A stretch of 64,000 bases of DNA from JAKAFX01 sp049965715 (GCA_049965715.1 JBMFWA010000001.1:131004-195003), one strand, 5' to 3'. Shown: positions 43,315 through 53,036, counted from the stretch's first letter. Numbers and translations: made by a program. The notes: generated by a model from the letters alone, not told the origin.

Positions 43315-44316
43315 CTATTTTCTTATCTCGCCGAAGCTGTCGAACCAGGGTATGGGGCTCATGGTGATTCCCGGAAACAGGGTTTCCATTCCTATGTTCT
43401 TTGCAATCTTATTCGAGAGAGACTGGGAGAACCTTGAAATGGTGACATCGGAAAGTCCCGGTATCATGCTTTCGGAGATGTTGTGGATCAGGTCGGTTTC
43501 GATATTCACGACATCCCTGACGGTTTGCCCCAGGTCCTTCCTGACCTCAGGGGTATTCAGGGTTGTGTTTTCATCAAACAGGGCCTTTATTAGTGTCTGC
43601 AGGAAATCAGAATGCAGGTTAAGATCCCTGTGCACGTACTTGATGGCATTGGCAGTTGCGATGACCTTTGAATGTCTTGCAAGCGCGTAAATAAGGGCGA
43701 TCTCCGTCGGGATCACGACACCAAGAACCAATGTCGTGACAAGGGTGTTCTTGAGAAAATTTCCCATTGTTGGTTCCTTGACAAATTTCAGGAGCATGCC
43801 GTTGATATCTCTGTTCCTCAGCCTCATCTGCTCATTGGTTCTCCAGCCTTCAAATACGCCCTCTCTCTGTGCCTCCGGAACAGCATTGTTAATGATCTGA
43901 GAGTAGGTATCACAGTGGACAGTCTGCTGAAGCTGCATGGTGGAGAAGCATGCTGATATTTCCGGAGACGTTATATAAGGATAGACAAACTGGATATTCG
44001 AAACAACGATGCTTTCCAGAACCACCAAAGATGATAAAATTCTATCATAGGATTTTCTCTCAATCTCGGAAAGTGAAGTATATTCCCTGTTCTCTCTCGA
44101 GAGGGAAAACTGGAGCGGGTTATATGTGGACGCAGACATCCTTCTGTAATAGTCAACAGCCCACTGATATCTTATTGCAGACAGATTAAGTATGTTGGTT
44201 TTGCTGCCGCCGACAATCCTCCTGCGGCTGATCCACTTGTCTCCAGATTCGTTGAACAGCACTATGCTGTTGAGTCTGTCGTTGATTCCTATGCTGTCTG
44301 GCTTCGATTCAATCAT
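43315..44316 (-). CDS. R2-like ribonucleotide reductase paralogue with degenerate metal site
   Basis: The 333-residue protein aligns without gaps to NrdB (38235-39284) through the metal site, yet the ligands differ: the first Asp is E101, the FETIH Glu is Q131, and the two later Glu are L198 and L232. Both His (H134, H235) and the Tyr (Y138) remain. It ends at IPWFDSFGEIRK, so the conserved tail that docks R2 to R1 and relays the radical is missing. A di-iron cofactor is not expected. It could be a regulatory pseudoenzyme or a metal-free variant. ATG at 44316 is preferred to the upstream TTG at 44340; TTTAATAC about 30 bases upstream is a likely TATA box. Confidence 0.8.
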   Translation of the reverse strand: MIESKPDSIGINDRLNSIVLFNESGDKWISRRRIVGGSKTNILNLSAIRYQWAVDYYRRMSASTYNPLQFSLSRENREYTSLSEIERKSYDRILSSLVVLESIVVSNIQFVYPYITSPEISACFSTMQLQQTVHCDTYSQIINNAVPEAQREGVFEGWRTNEQMRLRNRDINGMLLKFVKEPTMGNFLKNTLVTTLVLGVVIPTEIALIYALARHSKVIATANAIKYVHRDLNLHSDFLQTLIKALFDENTTLNTPEVRKDLGQTVRDVVNIETDLIHNISESMIPGLSDVTISRFSQSLSNKIAKNIGMETLFPGITMSPIPWFDSFGEIRK

Positions 44317-44471
44317 TATTCGTACTTTATTACATCGCAAGTATTAAATTTGTCACATAGAAAGCGTACCCTGCATCGAAGAATGCGTGTATGGGATATC
44401 AGATCCTCTTCTTTCAAGTATGAGTTTACGCGGTCGATAACAGTTTATAACTCACTCCGCGATTACCGTTC

Positions 44472-45995
44472 ATGGGGCTAGTAGAGTGTGTTCCCAACTT
44501 CAGCAACGGCAGGGACCAGAAGATTGTCGATTCAATAGTGGACAGCATATCAAGCGTGGAAGGCGTCAGGATTCTAAACACGGAGCTTGATCCAAGCCAC
44601 AACAGATCAGTTGTATCATTTGTCGCACCGGAGGACAGGGTTGTGGAGGCGGCATTCAGAGGCATAAAGGAAGCATCCAGGCTCATAGACATGAATACAC
44701 ATACCGGAGAACATCCCCGTTTCGGGTCCTCTGATGTTATTCCGTTCATTCCAATTTCCGGCGTATCCATGCAGGACTGCGTCAGGATGGCAAATGATCT
44801 CGGTGCAAGGGTGGGAAAGGATCTGGGAATACCGGTCTATCTCTATGCAGAGGCTGCAAAGAGGGGCGACAGGAAGAATCTTGAGGACATAAGAAACAAG
44901 AATTTCCAGTTCGAGCAGCTGAAGGAGGCCATAGGATCGGAGAAATGGAAGCCGGATTACGGTCCTGCTGAGATCGGAAGGTCCGGAGCATCCATTATCG
45001 GTGCCAGGGACTATCTCATTGCCTATAACGTTTATCTGAACACAAAGGACATGGCCACAGGCAAAAAGATAGCATCAGCTCTCCGCGCAAAGGACGGAGG
45101 TCTCTCGTTTGTGAAGGCACTGGCATTTTTCATAGAGGACAGGCAGATGGTGCAGATATCCATGAACCTGACTAACTTCAGGAAAACGCCCATATACAGG
45201 GCTTTTGAAATGGTGAAACTGGAAGCATCCAGATATGGCCTGGTGCCTGTGGAATCGGAAATAGTCGGTCTTGTTCCCATGGATGCCCTGACCGGTACCA
45301 CAAAGTTCTACCTAAGGTTAAATAGCTTCAAAGAGGATCAGATACTGGAGAGTAAGCTCATGGAAGGCACAAATAAAGCGGATGAGGTTAACGATTTCCT
45401 GAACAGACTTGCAGAGGGAACGCCCACGCCGGGCGGAGGATCAGCATCAGCGCTGGTTGCATCCGTTGCCGCAGCCCTTTCCTCGATGGTCTCATCCCTC
45501 ACTAACGGAAAGAAGAAGTATGAACAGTACTGGGACAGGATGAACGCCATTGCTTCCGAAAGCAGGTCGCTCATGGAGAAAGAAAAGGAACTGATGAAGC
45601 TGGACGAGGAAGCCTTCACAAAGGTCTCGTCCGCATGGAAACTTCCCAAATCCACCGACGAGGAGAAGAAGATCAGGGCAAAGGCGATCGAGGACGCATC
45701 AAGGGAAGCCATGAAGACACCGTGGGAAATTGCAAGACTGTCCTTCAGGATTCTGGAGCTAGGGTCAGAACTGATCGAAAAGGGGATATCATCTGCGATC
45801 ACTGATTCAGGATGCGCTGTTCTTTACTCATATTCTGCAATAAAGGGATCGCTGTACAACGTGCAGATTAACCTGAAATCTTTCTCCGACAGGGATTACA
45901 TTGAGGGCGAGAGGCAAAAAATTAAACTGTTCCTTCAGGAAGCAGAAAGAATGTATGATGCTTCCATCAGGAAGATAGATTCCCTCATGAATTAG
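44472..45995 (+). CDS. Glutamate formimidoyltransferase / formimino-THF cyclodeaminase
   Basis: Residues 1 to about 300 form the formiminotransferase domain (MGLVECVPNFSNGRDQKIV, THTGEHPRFGSSDVIPFIP, YLYAEAAKR, GARDYLIAYNVYLNT). From about 310 the helical cyclodeaminase domain follows (FLNRLAEGTPTPGGGSASAL, then long helices). The fusion moves the formimino group from formiminoglutamate to tetrahydrofolate and releases ammonia, linking histidine breakdown to one-carbon metabolism. This domain order is the one seen in animals and some bacteria and archaea. No hut genes are in the window. Confidence 0.9.
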   Translation: MGLVECVPNFSNGRDQKIVDSIVDSISSVEGVRILNTELDPSHNRSVVSFVAPEDRVVEAAFRGIKEASRLIDMNTHTGEHPRFGSSDVIPFIPISGVSMQDCVRMANDLGARVGKDLGIPVYLYAEAAKRGDRKNLEDIRNKNFQFEQLKEAIGSEKWKPDYGPAEIGRSGASIIGARDYLIAYNVYLNTKDMATGKKIASALRAKDGGLSFVKALAFFIEDRQMVQISMNLTNFRKTPIYRAFEMVKLEASRYGLVPVESEIVGLVPMDALTGTTKFYLRLNSFKEDQILESKLMEGTNKADEVNDFLNRLAEGTPTPGGGSASALVASVAAALSSMVSSLTNGKKKYEQYWDRMNAIASESRSLMEKEKELMKLDEEAFTKVSSAWKLPKSTDEEKKIRAKAIEDASREAMKTPWEIARLSFRILELGSELIEKGISSAITDSGCAVLYSYSAIKGSLYNVQINLKSFSDRDYIEGERQKIKLFLQEAERMYDASIRKIDSLMN

Positions 45996-45996
45996 T

Positions 45997-46182
45997 TCAG
46001 AACATGCTTTTCTTGATTGCTCCCTCGACCTTCTTTTTCAGGTCTGGAGTTATCTCATTTATGTTGTGTGCAGTCTTGGCATGTTCCACTATCTGCGGCA
46101 TCAACTGATCAACCGACTTTGCGGATGCCTGAAAACCACAGTCCATTCCTATATCCTTGCATTTAAACTTGTAGGTTGCCAT
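45997..46182 (-). CDS. DUF1059 small protein
   Basis: The 61-residue protein matches DUF1059: YKFKCKDIGMDCGFQASAKS then IVEHAKTAHNINEI. Two Cys (CKDIGMDC) and the H-A-x-x-A-H pair could bind a metal ion, as suggested for the family, whose role is unknown. It converges with the formiminotransferase gene, two bases apart. Confidence 0.85.
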   Translation of the reverse strand: MATYKFKCKDIGMDCGFQASAKSVDQLMPQIVEHAKTAHNINEITPDLKKKVEGAIKKSMF

Positions 46183-46278
46183 TTTTATCTAATGCATATT
46201 CTTAAAATAGTATATTAATTTTGCGCATTAATATAAATTAAGTCCTGAATTGTAATTACAATCAGGGAAGAGTAGGTT

Positions 46279-47247
46279 CTAGTTCGGACCGATCTGTGCA
46301 AGGGCCTCCTTAACTGCTATTTCAACAGACTGGTCGCTGCTGTACACATTCTTCCAGCCCGTTGCCGAGATCTTGTCGATGGCAAGCTGTGCCAGCTTCA
46401 CATCACCTTTCCAGCCTCTGCCGTCGGGTCCGCCTGTCAGCTTCTTTTCAACATTTTTAAGTCCCATTTCCCTTATCACGAAGTCAGCTATTTTAAGGAC
46501 TGAAGTCGTCTCATGGTTTCCCAGGTTGAAGACATCAGTCTTCTTGAGAATAGAATTCACGTGAAACATGGAGCCGATGCAGTCGTTCACATGGAGATAG
46601 GACTTTCTCTGGGAACCGTCTCCAAGGATCTCCAGTTCATGGCTGTTCTTCCTGAGCTTGTTTATGAAATCGAATATCACTCCATGGGTTGAATTCTTGC
46701 CGACTATGTTTGCGAACCTGAAGATCGCACCTGTGATGCCATAATAATGTGAATATGCAGATATGAAACCCTCTCCGGCCATCTTTGAGGCGCCGTAGGA
46801 GGAGATTGGCAAGTACGGGCCATAGTTTTCAGGGGTCGGGAGTATGGAAGCCTCACCGTAAACTGTGGAGCTTGATGCGAACATTATCCTCTCTGTGTCG
46901 GTTTTACGCATGAACTCCAGTACGTTAAAGGTTCCCAGCGCATTTATATTGAAGTCAGTTTCAGGATCGCCTGATCCGCCTCTCACATCAGAGTTTGCGG
47001 CAAGATGAAGAATCAGGTCGAAGCTCTTCAAACCAGCAAAATCGTTCATTCTGGTTATATCCAGTTTCTTGAAATGAAAGCTCTTTCGGCCCATGAACTG
47101 TTTTATAAATCTGTCATCGACGTTTCTAAGATTGTCCATAACAGTTATCTCATTCTTATCCAGGAGGGTTTCCACGGCATTTGAACCGATGAAGCCCGCT
47201 CCTCCAGTTATCAGAATATTCAAATTCTCAGGAAATATTTTATTCAT
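46279..47247 (-). CDS. NAD-dependent sugar epimerase/dehydratase (GalE-like)
   Basis: The 322-residue extended SDR protein has the NAD motif ITGGAGFIGSNAVETLL, LILHLAANSDVRGG, FASSSTVYGEAS and the catalytic SSYGASKMAGEGF (Y-x-x-x-K). It resembles archaeal UDP-glucose 4-epimerases. The sugar specificity is not fixed. Together with the surface glycoproteins expected in these wall-less archaea it probably feeds glycan synthesis. It lies 41 bases from the aminotransferase gene on the same strand. Confidence 0.88.
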   Translation of the reverse strand: MNKIFPENLNILITGGAGFIGSNAVETLLDKNEITVMDNLRNVDDRFIKQFMGRKSFHFKKLDITRMNDFAGLKSFDLILHLAANSDVRGGSGDPETDFNINALGTFNVLEFMRKTDTERIMFASSSTVYGEASILPTPENYGPYLPISSYGASKMAGEGFISAYSHYYGITGAIFRFANIVGKNSTHGVIFDFINKLRKNSHELEILGDGSQRKSYLHVNDCIGSMFHVNSILKKTDVFNLGNHETTSVLKIADFVIREMGLKNVEKKLTGGPDGRGWKGDVKLAQLAIDKISATGWKNVYSSDQSVEIAVKEALAQIGPN

Positions 47248-47288
47248 GCGAGTGGAGGATATCCAGGCGCAATAAATTATTTTTCAAC

Positions 47289-48332
47289 TCATAGCACCGA
47301 GGTCACGTTCGACTTAAGGAATTTCTGCAGAATGTCCAGCGCTTCAGCAAGTTTTCCCGGGTCGGTTGTGTATCCAATCCTGAAGGCATGATCCTCACCG
47401 AAATATTTTCCAGGCGTCACAAGAATACCCGTCTGCTGGAAAAGTCTGGAGGCAAGCGTGATAGAATCCTCCCTGCCTCTGTATCTCATGAAGACCGTTG
47501 TTGAATTCAGTCTCCTTTCCGGATCCGTAGTGCCTGCGTTTTCAAGAAACGCAGACATTATCTTCCTGTTTTCCAGGATTAGATTTCTGGCAACGGATAC
47601 GAATATATCCCTGTTGTTAAGGGCATAAAGTCCTGCCGCCAGTGAATAGACGGAGTTTTTCACGTTAATCACGTTCTTGATTTTCTTCAGCTCCTTTATA
47701 ACGTCAGGATCTGCAATCATCCATCCGGTTCTCAGATCGGACAGCCCGTAGAATTTCGTCAGGGTTCCCGAGGTTATAATCCCCCGGTCTTTTCTGTAGA
47801 TGGTCTTTGGGGAGGACCAGCTGGCAAAATCTGAAAAGGTTTCAGAAACATACTTCACCGATCCGTTGCTGCTTCTGATGAAGTCCATCAGGTATCCTGA
47901 AGCTTTGATGGTGCCCTCAGGGTTATTTGGTGATGTCATCATAATGGAATCCCCTCCCTTCAGGACAGACTCAATATCCTGAGTTCCCACTTTTATTGTA
48001 TCCTGGCCGATGAATTCAGGGGCCCTGATGACAGGTTCATATTCCGGGACGGGAATAACGGTTCTGGACGAATTGAGTTTCAGAAAGGATGCTGCAAGGT
48101 ATATGGCTTCTGACCCGCCATTTACAGGGATCACATTCTCCTGACGCACTCCATACATCTCTGCGAGTTTATTTGTGAATCTATTCCTGATCTCTTCATA
48201 CCCTAGATCAATGGTTCCGGCATCCACCGCTATATTCCTCAAACTGTATCTGGGAACGCCGCTGGATGCCAGGTCATATCTGCAACTGGAAAGCCTGTCA
48301 TCAAGCCAATTGAATATTTCAATATCTAACAT
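47289..48332 (-). CDS. Histidinol-phosphate aminotransferase-like class I/II aminotransferase
   Basis: The protein has the fold type I PLP features: VNGGSEAIYLAASFL, MMTSPNNPEGTI, and the Schiff-base Lys in SGTLTKFYGLSDLRTGWMIAD with the phosphate-binding Arg. LVTPGKYFGEDHAFRIGYTT near the end contains the carboxylate-binding Arg. It resembles HisC-like and aromatic aminotransferases; the substrate cannot be named. The start is the ATG at 48332 rather than the TTG four codons earlier. No his genes accompany it. Confidence 0.85.
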   Translation of the reverse strand: MLDIEIFNWLDDRLSSCRYDLASSGVPRYSLRNIAVDAGTIDLGYEEIRNRFTNKLAEMYGVRQENVIPVNGGSEAIYLAASFLKLNSSRTVIPVPEYEPVIRAPEFIGQDTIKVGTQDIESVLKGGDSIMMTSPNNPEGTIKASGYLMDFIRSSNGSVKYVSETFSDFASWSSPKTIYRKDRGIITSGTLTKFYGLSDLRTGWMIADPDVIKELKKIKNVINVKNSVYSLAAGLYALNNRDIFVSVARNLILENRKIMSAFLENAGTTDPERRLNSTTVFMRYRGREDSITLASRLFQQTGILVTPGKYFGEDHAFRIGYTTDPGKLAEALDILQKFLKSNVTSVL

Positions 48333-48545
48333 ATGCCACAACAATAGTTCACTTTCTTAAATTGGTTTAGATTTGTCAGAATTCCCGCATTTTGCAAAAA
48401 TCCTGCAGGGTATAAAGGAGGCTGCTGAAAACATGGGCGCCATCATATCCTGAGGTTTCTCCAAACTGGTTTGTGAAATATTGTGCACTACAGCACAATC
48501 AAAAGATATGCTGGGACGCGAGAGATTCAATGATTACAGAGGGAA

Positions 48546-48617
48546 GCCACTGGAGGGTTTCGATCCCCCGACCTACTGATTACAAATCAGTTGCTCTGCC
48601 GACTGAGCTACAGTGGC
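48546..48617 (-). tRNA. tRNA-Thr (anticodon TGT)
   Basis: The 72-base minus-strand cloverleaf has acceptor GCCACTG/CAGTGGC, anticodon stem ACTGA/TCAGT around TTTGTAA (anticodon TGT), and T arm GGGGATCGAAACCC. It has no intron and no encoded CCA. It reads ACA codons and complements the CGT isoacceptor at 11875-11946, with which it shares most of its core. Confidence 0.95.
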
Positions 48618-48715
48618 GCGCTTCCTAAGAGACACGACCCTATAGGAATGTTTGTATTATATTTTTTTAGTGATGGCATAAAGAAACGCTATGTACAAAG
48701 AAGTGATTGCTACTT

Positions 48716-49303
48716 ATGATTGATATAAGCTTGCCATTGAGAAACGGGATCATAACTTTCCCGGGCGATATGCCATATGAGGAATACGAATTCAAGACCT
48801 ATAAGAAGGACAAGGTTCACATTACCAGAGTCATAATGGAGACACACAGTGGCACCCATTTTGACGCTCCATTTCATATGATCGAAAATGGAAAGAAGGC
48901 ATCAGAAATCGATATAGAGAGATTCATCGGAAAGGCAACAGTGGTGGAGGTCAAGGGAGACGAAATAGATGCCAGGGACATCCCGGACAACGTTGAAAAA
49001 ATTGTACTTTTCAAGACAAAGAATTCCGGCCTTTATTCAGAATTCAGAACGGACTTTACGTATCTTAATCTTGCAGGCGCAAAGAAACTTGTCGCACACG
49101 GTGTCAAGGTGGTTGGCATAGATTACCTGTCAGTTGAAAAGTTCCACAGCAACAGGGAGGTTCACATAACACTGCTCTCCAACGATGCTGTCATAATCGA
49201 AGGACTGTACCTGAAGGACGTTACTCCGGGAACATACGACTTTGTATGCCTTCCTTTAAAAATGGGACAGGACGGCGCACCATGCAGGGCTGTCCTCCTC
49301 TAA
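48716..49303 (+). CDS. Cyclase / kynurenine formamidase-like hydrolase
   Basis: The 195-residue protein carries the zinc motif HSGTHFDAPFHM (HxGTHxDxPxH) typical of the cyclase/KynB family. It starts MIDISLPLRNGIITFPGDMPY and ends VCLPLKMGQDGAPCRAVL, both family-conserved. Members hydrolyse N-formylkynurenine or related amides and lactones. With no tryptophan-degradation genes nearby, the substrate is unclear. ATG at 48716 was chosen over a TTG three codons earlier. Confidence 0.88.
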   Translation: MIDISLPLRNGIITFPGDMPYEEYEFKTYKKDKVHITRVIMETHSGTHFDAPFHMIENGKKASEIDIERFIGKATVVEVKGDEIDARDIPDNVEKIVLFKTKNSGLYSEFRTDFTYLNLAGAKKLVAHGVKVVGIDYLSVEKFHSNREVHITLLSNDAVIIEGLYLKDVTPGTYDFVCLPLKMGQDGAPCRAVLL

Positions 49304-49541
49304 CAACCCTGTTTCATGTGAGATCTGGAGTGAGATCCACCTGTCATTCATCCATATGGCAACGTCCTGAGCGTGCTATTCTTGTCACGGTAAAGCGGCA
49401 TACATAGTGGAAGAGTCATTAGTATACCGTCAGAATCACATATTACTCCCAAAAAAGGCTTTCCGGAATTATTTTGGGGCAATTTTCCTTCTGGCCCGCC
49501 TCCACAAAAATTTATATCTCTATTACAGTAATGAGTCCACA

Positions 49542-49886
49542 TTGGAAAACAGGAAAGATGATCCATCACGGGAAAACGGGGATACCGCCAAGATCAACCA
49601 CCTCCTTGAACAGAGATGGAAACTGAGGGATGTCCCCGTAAACGAAAAGATGCATTACGGAAAGCTGGTGATACGATGGATCATACCTATTGCTCTCATT
49701 GTAATCCTGTTATCTCTGGCCTTTGAGATGGGGCTCGGTTCAGTCCTTGTCACGTTCCTGATTTACATCACAATTGGTTACATTTTCATAATGCTGATCT
49801 ACGTATTCATGACAGGCACGAGCATTTCGGAGTCTGTTTCAAGATCACTGAGAAGGAGTGGACTGATCAAATACAAGAAAAAGTAA
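49542..49886 (+). CDS. Small membrane protein, unknown, probably leaderless
   Basis: From the TTG at 49542 the 114-residue protein has a charged N-terminus, one or two hydrophobic helices (LVIRWIIPIALIVILLSLAF, LVTFLIYITIGYIFIMLIYVF) and a basic tail (SLRRSGLIKYKKK). The frame is open from 49407, but a clear TATA box (TTTATATC, 49510-49517) lies 25-32 bases before the TTG, so the longer form would start upstream of its own promoter. No family was recognised. Confidence 0.6.
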   Translation: MENRKDDPSRENGDTAKINHLLEQRWKLRDVPVNEKMHYGKLVIRWIIPIALIVILLSLAFEMGLGSVLVTFLIYITIGYIFIMLIYVFMTGTSISESVSRSLRRSGLIKYKKK

Positions 49887-49898
49887 TTTTCAGGTAGA

Positions 49899-50798
49899 TC
49901 AGAAGAGGTATCCCAGCGCGAATCCTATGAGCGGCGAAAGAATCCAGGTGATTACCACTATTAAAAAAGGCTTCAGGTAGATGGCCTTGTATTTGTATGA
50001 GAGACCTGTGCCCAGAACGCTTGATGTAAGCGTCTGCGTGTTCGATAGTGGGACTCCAACAAAGGTTGCAGCTTCAACTGCTGCAGAGGATACAAGCAGC
50101 GATATCATCGCATTCGAGTATCTCATGGAGTACATCTCCTCACCCACTCTCTTGATCACTCCTGCCCCAAGGGTCATTGTTCCGAATATGATGCCAATCA
50201 CCATGATCAGGAGAATCAGAGGCGTTATTCCGGCGACAGCCCCTATGAGACCCAGTGTGTTGGCTCCCAGAGTGAATGCGGTGAAAAATGAGATCACTAT
50301 CAGCGCAATCTTGGACAGATATGCGGTCCTCCATGGATTCTTGAAATTGTGGTCGCTCATCTTCCTGCTTGCATACATGGAGATTAAGATGGAAAGGATC
50401 GGGGCGAAGACCCATGCGGAAATAAGCAGGAGGATGTAGCTGCCTGATACACTGTAGCTGATTCTGTATGAGACCCCTACTGCCGTGCCCACAAGAGCCA
50501 TGGTCAGGGACAGTGGCGATCGAAGGAACGTTGCCACCACGAAGAGTATCAGGGATATGAAAAGAACATAGGCAACTATTGGTGGGGTCCGCTCCATAAT
50601 TGATGTGGCAGCCTTGTTGAGGAATGTGCCCTCAAGCAGAAGTCCGGACGAGAATCCCAGTATTCCAATGATCTGGCCCACAAGCTTGCTGGTTATTCTG
50701 GCGCCAATGAGCGTTCCGACCGCAGCGGAAAGATTGTTTCCTGCCACAAAAGCAGTCAGTAGCCCGGTAAGCACTGCAACCAGAATGAAGAATATCAT
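49899..50798 (-). CDS. PiT-family inorganic phosphate transporter
   Basis: The 299-residue, about ten-helix protein has the two PiT repeats: VAGNNLSAAVGTLIGARITSK in the first and VEAATFVGVPLSNTQTLTSSVLGT in the second, in the family's N-x-x-x-A/P-N-x-x-G style. It imports phosphate with a cation. It lies four bases after the DUF47/PhoU-like gene, a standard partnership in which the PhoU-like protein controls the transporter. It is shorter than bacterial PitA, as is usual in archaea. Confidence 0.88.
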   Translation of the reverse strand: MIFFILVAVLTGLLTAFVAGNNLSAAVGTLIGARITSKLVGQIIGILGFSSGLLLEGTFLNKAATSIMERTPPIVAYVLFISLILFVVATFLRSPLSLTMALVGTAVGVSYRISYSVSGSYILLLISAWVFAPILSILISMYASRKMSDHNFKNPWRTAYLSKIALIVISFFTAFTLGANTLGLIGAVAGITPLILLIMVIGIIFGTMTLGAGVIKRVGEEMYSMRYSNAMISLLVSSAAVEAATFVGVPLSNTQTLTSSVLGTGLSYKYKAIYLKPFLIVVITWILSPLIGFALGYLF

Positions 50799-50802
50799 AA
50801 TC

Positions 50803-51486
50803 TCATTTCGTGAGAGAGGTCACAATCGTAAGCACTATGTCGGAAATATCCTCACAATCGTCCAGCAGATCATCAACCTTGTGAACAACATTGGTCAGGT
50901 GGTTAAAGGAGAGATATGACAGACTCGTGGACTTTCGATAGAGATCGTCGATGAGATCATCCTTGTATTCGTCGACCTTCTCCTCGTCAGTTTCTATGGC
51001 AAGCCTGAATTTTTTCATCTCCTGGATATCCTTGGAGAGAAGCATTCCCTTCAGGGATTCAAGGGCCAGGGAATCGGTTTCCAGCATCTTTCCGAATACT
51101 GAATATGATTTCAGGATCAGTTGTTTCTCGGTATCGGGATAATTTTCCACGGCAAATGACATTCTCTTGATTTCCCGGCTTATGAAGTATGACGTGTCCA
51201 GCAGGGTGTCACATTTCTCTATGAGCTCGGACAGGTTACTCATGAGGGTGGAACTTATTGCACCATTGGTGATCTCATGCTTGAGATTCATTGTCATGAC
51301 ATCACCCTCTTTTTCCAGATCCCTTATTGCGATGTTGGCCAGCTTGATTTTTTCTGGAGAACCCGTCATTGCTTCCCTGAGATTTTCTTCAGCAAGTTTG
51401 GCTTTTTCTATGTAGGTTATTATTTCCTCCAGAACGTGTCTTTCCCCGACAACCATCAATTTTTTGAGGAAATTGTAATTAACCAT
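50803..51486 (-). CDS. DUF47 PhoU-like regulator of the Pit transporter
   Basis: The 227-residue all-helical protein matches the DUF47 (TIGR00153-like) family, which is a PhoU relative: EEIITYIEKAKLAEENLREA, IRDLEKEGDVMTMNLKHEI, LDTSYFISREIKRMS, IETDEEKVDEYKDDLIDDLY and VVHKVDDLLDDCEDISDIV. The E/D-x-x-x-D patterns form metal-binding sites. The ATG has GGTGA immediately upstream. Operon partner of the phosphate transporter. Confidence 0.9.
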   Translation of the reverse strand: MVNYNFLKKLMVVGERHVLEEIITYIEKAKLAEENLREAMTGSPEKIKLANIAIRDLEKEGDVMTMNLKHEITNGAISSTLMSNLSELIEKCDTLLDTSYFISREIKRMSFAVENYPDTEKQLILKSYSVFGKMLETDSLALESLKGMLLSKDIQEMKKFRLAIETDEEKVDEYKDDLIDDLYRKSTSLSYLSFNHLTNVVHKVDDLLDDCEDISDIVLTIVTSLTK

Positions 51487-51692
51487 TCACCAGACATCGT
51501 TAACATGTATAAATTACCTTTTAAGCAGGGCATTGCACAAATATTTCTGTGGAGACCACACATGACTGCTCCGGAGACAAATATCTCCATAATACTATAT
51601 TCGGAAAATTTTGATACTGATCTCCATCTGGACAGGTCTCCTCAAAAAGCGTGACAAAATAGTCTTATAAAGATGCATAAACTGACCCCTCA

Positions 51693-52319
51693 TTGTCTGA
51701 TCTCCTGTTCTTCCTGACCGTGATTGCTGCCATATTCGCAATACTGAACCCCATAGGCGCTGTTCCAATACTCGTCTCCCTCACCGAAGGCTATTCAACC
51801 AGGGAAAGGCTTGGAGTAATAAGGAAAAGTATTCTTGTGGCCGCGGGAATGGTCCTTGGTTTCATGTTTTTGGGAACCTATATCTTCAGCGCTTTTGGCA
51901 TAGATATATTCGATTTCCAGATTGCCGGTGGCATACTTGTCTTCAAGGTTGCTTTTGACATGCTGCAGGGAAGGACATCAAACACAAAACTGACTGCAGA
52001 TGAACAGGAGGAATCGCATCAGAGGGAGGCCATTGGGGTTACGCCAATAGGAACGCCTCTTCTTGCAGGACCGGGCTCCATAACCACTGCCATAATCTAC
52101 TTCAACCTCAAGAGCGTTGACCTGCTCGACAAGATCCTGGTGATAGCGGCAATTGCCATAGTGATGATCGTGAGCTACTTCATACTGCGCTATTCGCTTC
52201 CGCTGTTCAGGAGACTTGGAAAGACGGGGTCCCTGATTATCAGCAGGATAATGGGTCTGCTCATCGCATCAATAGGCGTGGGTTTTGTTGTGGCAGGTAT
52301 AATCGGGATATTCGGATGA
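51693..52319 (+). CDS. MarC-family integral membrane protein
   Basis: The 208-residue protein (TTG start) has six helices and the MarC family motifs AIFAILNPIGAVPILVSLT, FGIDIFDFQIAGGILVFKVAFDM and TPIGTPLLAGPGSITTAII. Some relatives export amino acids or have no known role; the old link to multidrug resistance has been withdrawn. It converges with aroD, 18 bases apart. Confidence 0.9.
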   Translation: MSDLLFFLTVIAAIFAILNPIGAVPILVSLTEGYSTRERLGVIRKSILVAAGMVLGFMFLGTYIFSAFGIDIFDFQIAGGILVFKVAFDMLQGRTSNTKLTADEQEESHQREAIGVTPIGTPLLAGPGSITTAIIYFNLKSVDLLDKILVIAAIAIVMIVSYFILRYSLPLFRRLGKTGSLIISRIMGLLIASIGVGFVVAGIIGIFG

Positions 52320-52337
52320 AAAACCATTTCGCATGGA

Positions 52338-53036
52338 TCAGATAAGGCTGGAAACAAGGTCGTATATTCTCCGGAAGTCTGACGCTTTAATCTGGCCTTC
52401 TGCAGTTGCAGTTTCGTCCATGGCGTAACTGAGATCGGAAGCATAGACTGCAGATATTATTCGTAAAAAAGAATTTGAGGCACCCATTGGAATGAATGAC
52501 ACAGGCCTGTCGACAGATTTCCTGAATTTGAGAATCTTTGGAATGTCGCTGAAAAATCTTGAGGGTTCCGGGTATCTGATGGCTACCTTGAAAATGTCGC
52601 AGTCGCAGGATCCAATTTTGGAGAGTATGCTGTTCACCGATTCATGAGAAAATGCGTGATAGGACAGAATAACCTTGCTTTTGCCTTCATAATCCTGAAT
52701 GGAATTGCAGGCAGAATAATCGACATCAACAGCAGGAGCTTCAAGATCAATTGCAAGCCGGTAGATTTTCTTCAGCCTGTCACCATCGTCGGACCTGAAG
52801 GTGAAGATGTAATCGACACTCCTGTCTGAAAGATTCATGATCAGGCGTTCCAGATCTTTCATATCGATCAAATCGAACATATCGTACCTGATCTCGTACA
52901 GCGAGTTCTTATCATAGTGCCCGGATTCGAACCTTGATATTATGTCACCGGCATCATGACCGAATATTGAGACTGCAAGCGGTCCCCTTGTGGATCCGAT
53001 GGTAAACTTTCCTATCTTCACCGATCTCATATTCAC
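52338..53036 (-). CDS. aroD: 3-dehydroquinate dehydratase, type I
   Basis: The 232-residue TIM-barrel protein has the substrate-binding LYEIRYDMFD (E48, R50), the catalytic His in LSYHAFSH (H127), the Schiff-base Lys in DIFKVAIRY (K150), and RPVSFIPMGAS. It catalyses the third step of the shikimate pathway. GTG start at 53036, or ATG at 53030. Other aro genes are outside the window. Confidence 0.92.
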   Translation of the reverse strand: MNMRSVKIGKFTIGSTRGPLAVSIFGHDAGDIISRFESGHYDKNSLYEIRYDMFDLIDMKDLERLIMNLSDRSVDYIFTFRSDDGDRLKKIYRLAIDLEAPAVDVDYSACNSIQDYEGKSKVILSYHAFSHESVNSILSKIGSCDCDIFKVAIRYPEPSRFFSDIPKILKFRKSVDRPVSFIPMGASNSFLRIISAVYASDLSYAMDETATAEGQIKASDFRRIYDLVSSLI

